Source of the DNA: Epiperipatus broadwayi | Taxonomy: Eukaryota > Onychophora > Udeonychophora > Euonychophora > Peripatidae | Direction of reading: 5' to 3' | Length of the DNA: 64,000 bases | NCBI GenBank assembly: GCA_028023455.1 | Contig: JAQFVV010006272.1 | Location: 3,143,127-3,207,126, forward strand | Part shown: positions 63,368 through 64,000 of the stretch, piece after piece | How the letters are laid out: every line of letters starts with the position of its first letter | Numbering within the stretch: the stretch's first letter is position 1 | Position numbers and translations under genes: made by a program | Notes under the pieces: model-generated | The model's input: only the letters and a program-made list of their open reading frames with translations | Told to the model about the DNA's origin: nothing | Database searches by the model: none

Positions 63368-63632
63368 GCAAAGATAAAATATAGTTAATGAATAGAATTG
63401 TTTATTTCTATTTTGGCAAAATAAAAATATAGTTATTTAATAGAATACTTATTTCAATGTTGCAAAGGCAAAATACATTTAATTAATGGAATTAGTTATT
63501 TCATTTTGCAAGATATAGTTTTATAAAAATACATTTAATTACTGGAATTATTTATTTTATTTTGCAAGATATAATTTGATAAGAATATGTTTGAAGTAAT
63601 GGAGCTATTTATTTCATTTTGCAAAACCTACT
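63368..63632 (+). repeat. minisatellite of about 60 bp
   Basis: Four to five diverged units built on AAAATACATTTAATTAATGGAATTA, TTATTTCATTTTGCAA and GATATAGTTT. Units differ by indels, as in an old local tandem array. Confidence 0.75.
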
Positions 63633-64000
63633 TTGATATTATTCTTAGGTTTCAAACCCCTTTACTTTAGTTATAGTTAATGTGCATTTGAAGTAAAATG
63701 CAAAATTTTAATTTTATTTTATAGTGTAATTAGAATATTTAATCTATGTTGTTCATCATAGGTTTATTAAGTTGATTGATAAATAAGTGTTATAAAACAA
63801 AATGTTGAACACAAGATAAATTTTGTAGTTAATTACTAGAAGTATAAAATTATATTTCTTCAATTGTATAGTTTTATCAGAAGTAGTTGATAACTAAAAA
63901 AACATTTTCTTTATAGTAAAATATATGGATTTAATTTTTGGTTCCTTATTTAATGTTACCAATATAAAGTGTTTCAAAAATCTATCAAGATGTTTTGATA
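63633..64000. other. AT-rich non-coding DNA
   Basis: Nothing recognised up to the right edge. Confidence 0.5.

Noticed and set aside
1-64000. Bacterial features such as operons, ribosome binding sites, CRISPR arrays or terminators
   Set aside because: Composition, LINE/PLE/SINE content and the absence of dense long frames show a eukaryotic, gene-poor region.

Overview
This window looks like transposon-dense, gene-poor intergenic or intronic DNA from an animal with a very AT-rich genome. By eye the base composition is about three-quarters or more A+T. The coding-like sequence I recognise belongs to RTE-like LINEs, Penelope-like elements (PLEs) and one RRM/CCHC ORF1-like relic. With the tRNA-derived SINEs, a short hAT element and abundant microsatellites, this points to a metazoan, most likely an invertebrate. 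I cannot name the species. I see nothing prokaryotic: no operons, ribosome binding sites or CRISPR array.

Layout. At 1-13.6 kb there is AT-rich DNA with a possible last coding exon cut by the left edge (2-112), some GC-richer islands, a polyadenylated retroposon-like stretch (2.7-3.07 kb) and a tRNA-derived SINE (8.9 kb). From 13.65 to 16.6 kb the + strand looks T/G-rich, as in a transcribed intron, and begins at a possible splice donor. At 16.67-16.86 kb a foldback is built from the same sequence as a PLE tail at 47.3 kb. At 19.86-20.26 kb lies an hAT-type non-autonomous element with perfect 8-bp target duplications. At 22.9-24.3 kb an RTE-like LINE copy has its 5' part inverted. At 27.3-28.6 kb is the best preserved PLE, on the minus strand.

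At 34.4-36 kb a PLE piece is nested in an older unclassified repeat whose second copy lies at 57.6-58.6 kb. At 36.8-38.5 kb come a minus-strand PLE relic, a 313-bp palindrome and two consecutive RTE 3' ends. At 40.4-41.5 kb are non-palindromic relatives of that palindrome. At 43-44.2 kb a minisatellite is split in two. At 45.4-47.4 kb two PLEs sit head to head, the right one carrying a tRNA-Lys-like module in its 3' region. At 50.6-51.3 kb is a 352-bp tandem duplication, at 52.4-52.7 kb another RTE relic, at 53.4 kb a tRNA-Gly-derived short retroposon with 16-bp target duplications, and at 53.8-54.8 kb a decayed RRM/CCHC ORF1-like gene on the minus strand. From 59.6 kb on there is T/G-rich DNA with an unexplained 127-150 codon ORF (60.83-61.28 kb) and two minisatellites.

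How the parts relate. The RTE and PLE copies are 5'-truncated and mostly broken, so none looks able to move by itself. They are the natural source of machinery for the SINEs and for the polyadenylated retroposon. The most interesting signals are structural: the inverted LINE, the PLE tail that recurs as a foldback, and a hairpin motif resembling a hammerhead ribozyme core that follows the GIY-YIG domain in four PLE copies.
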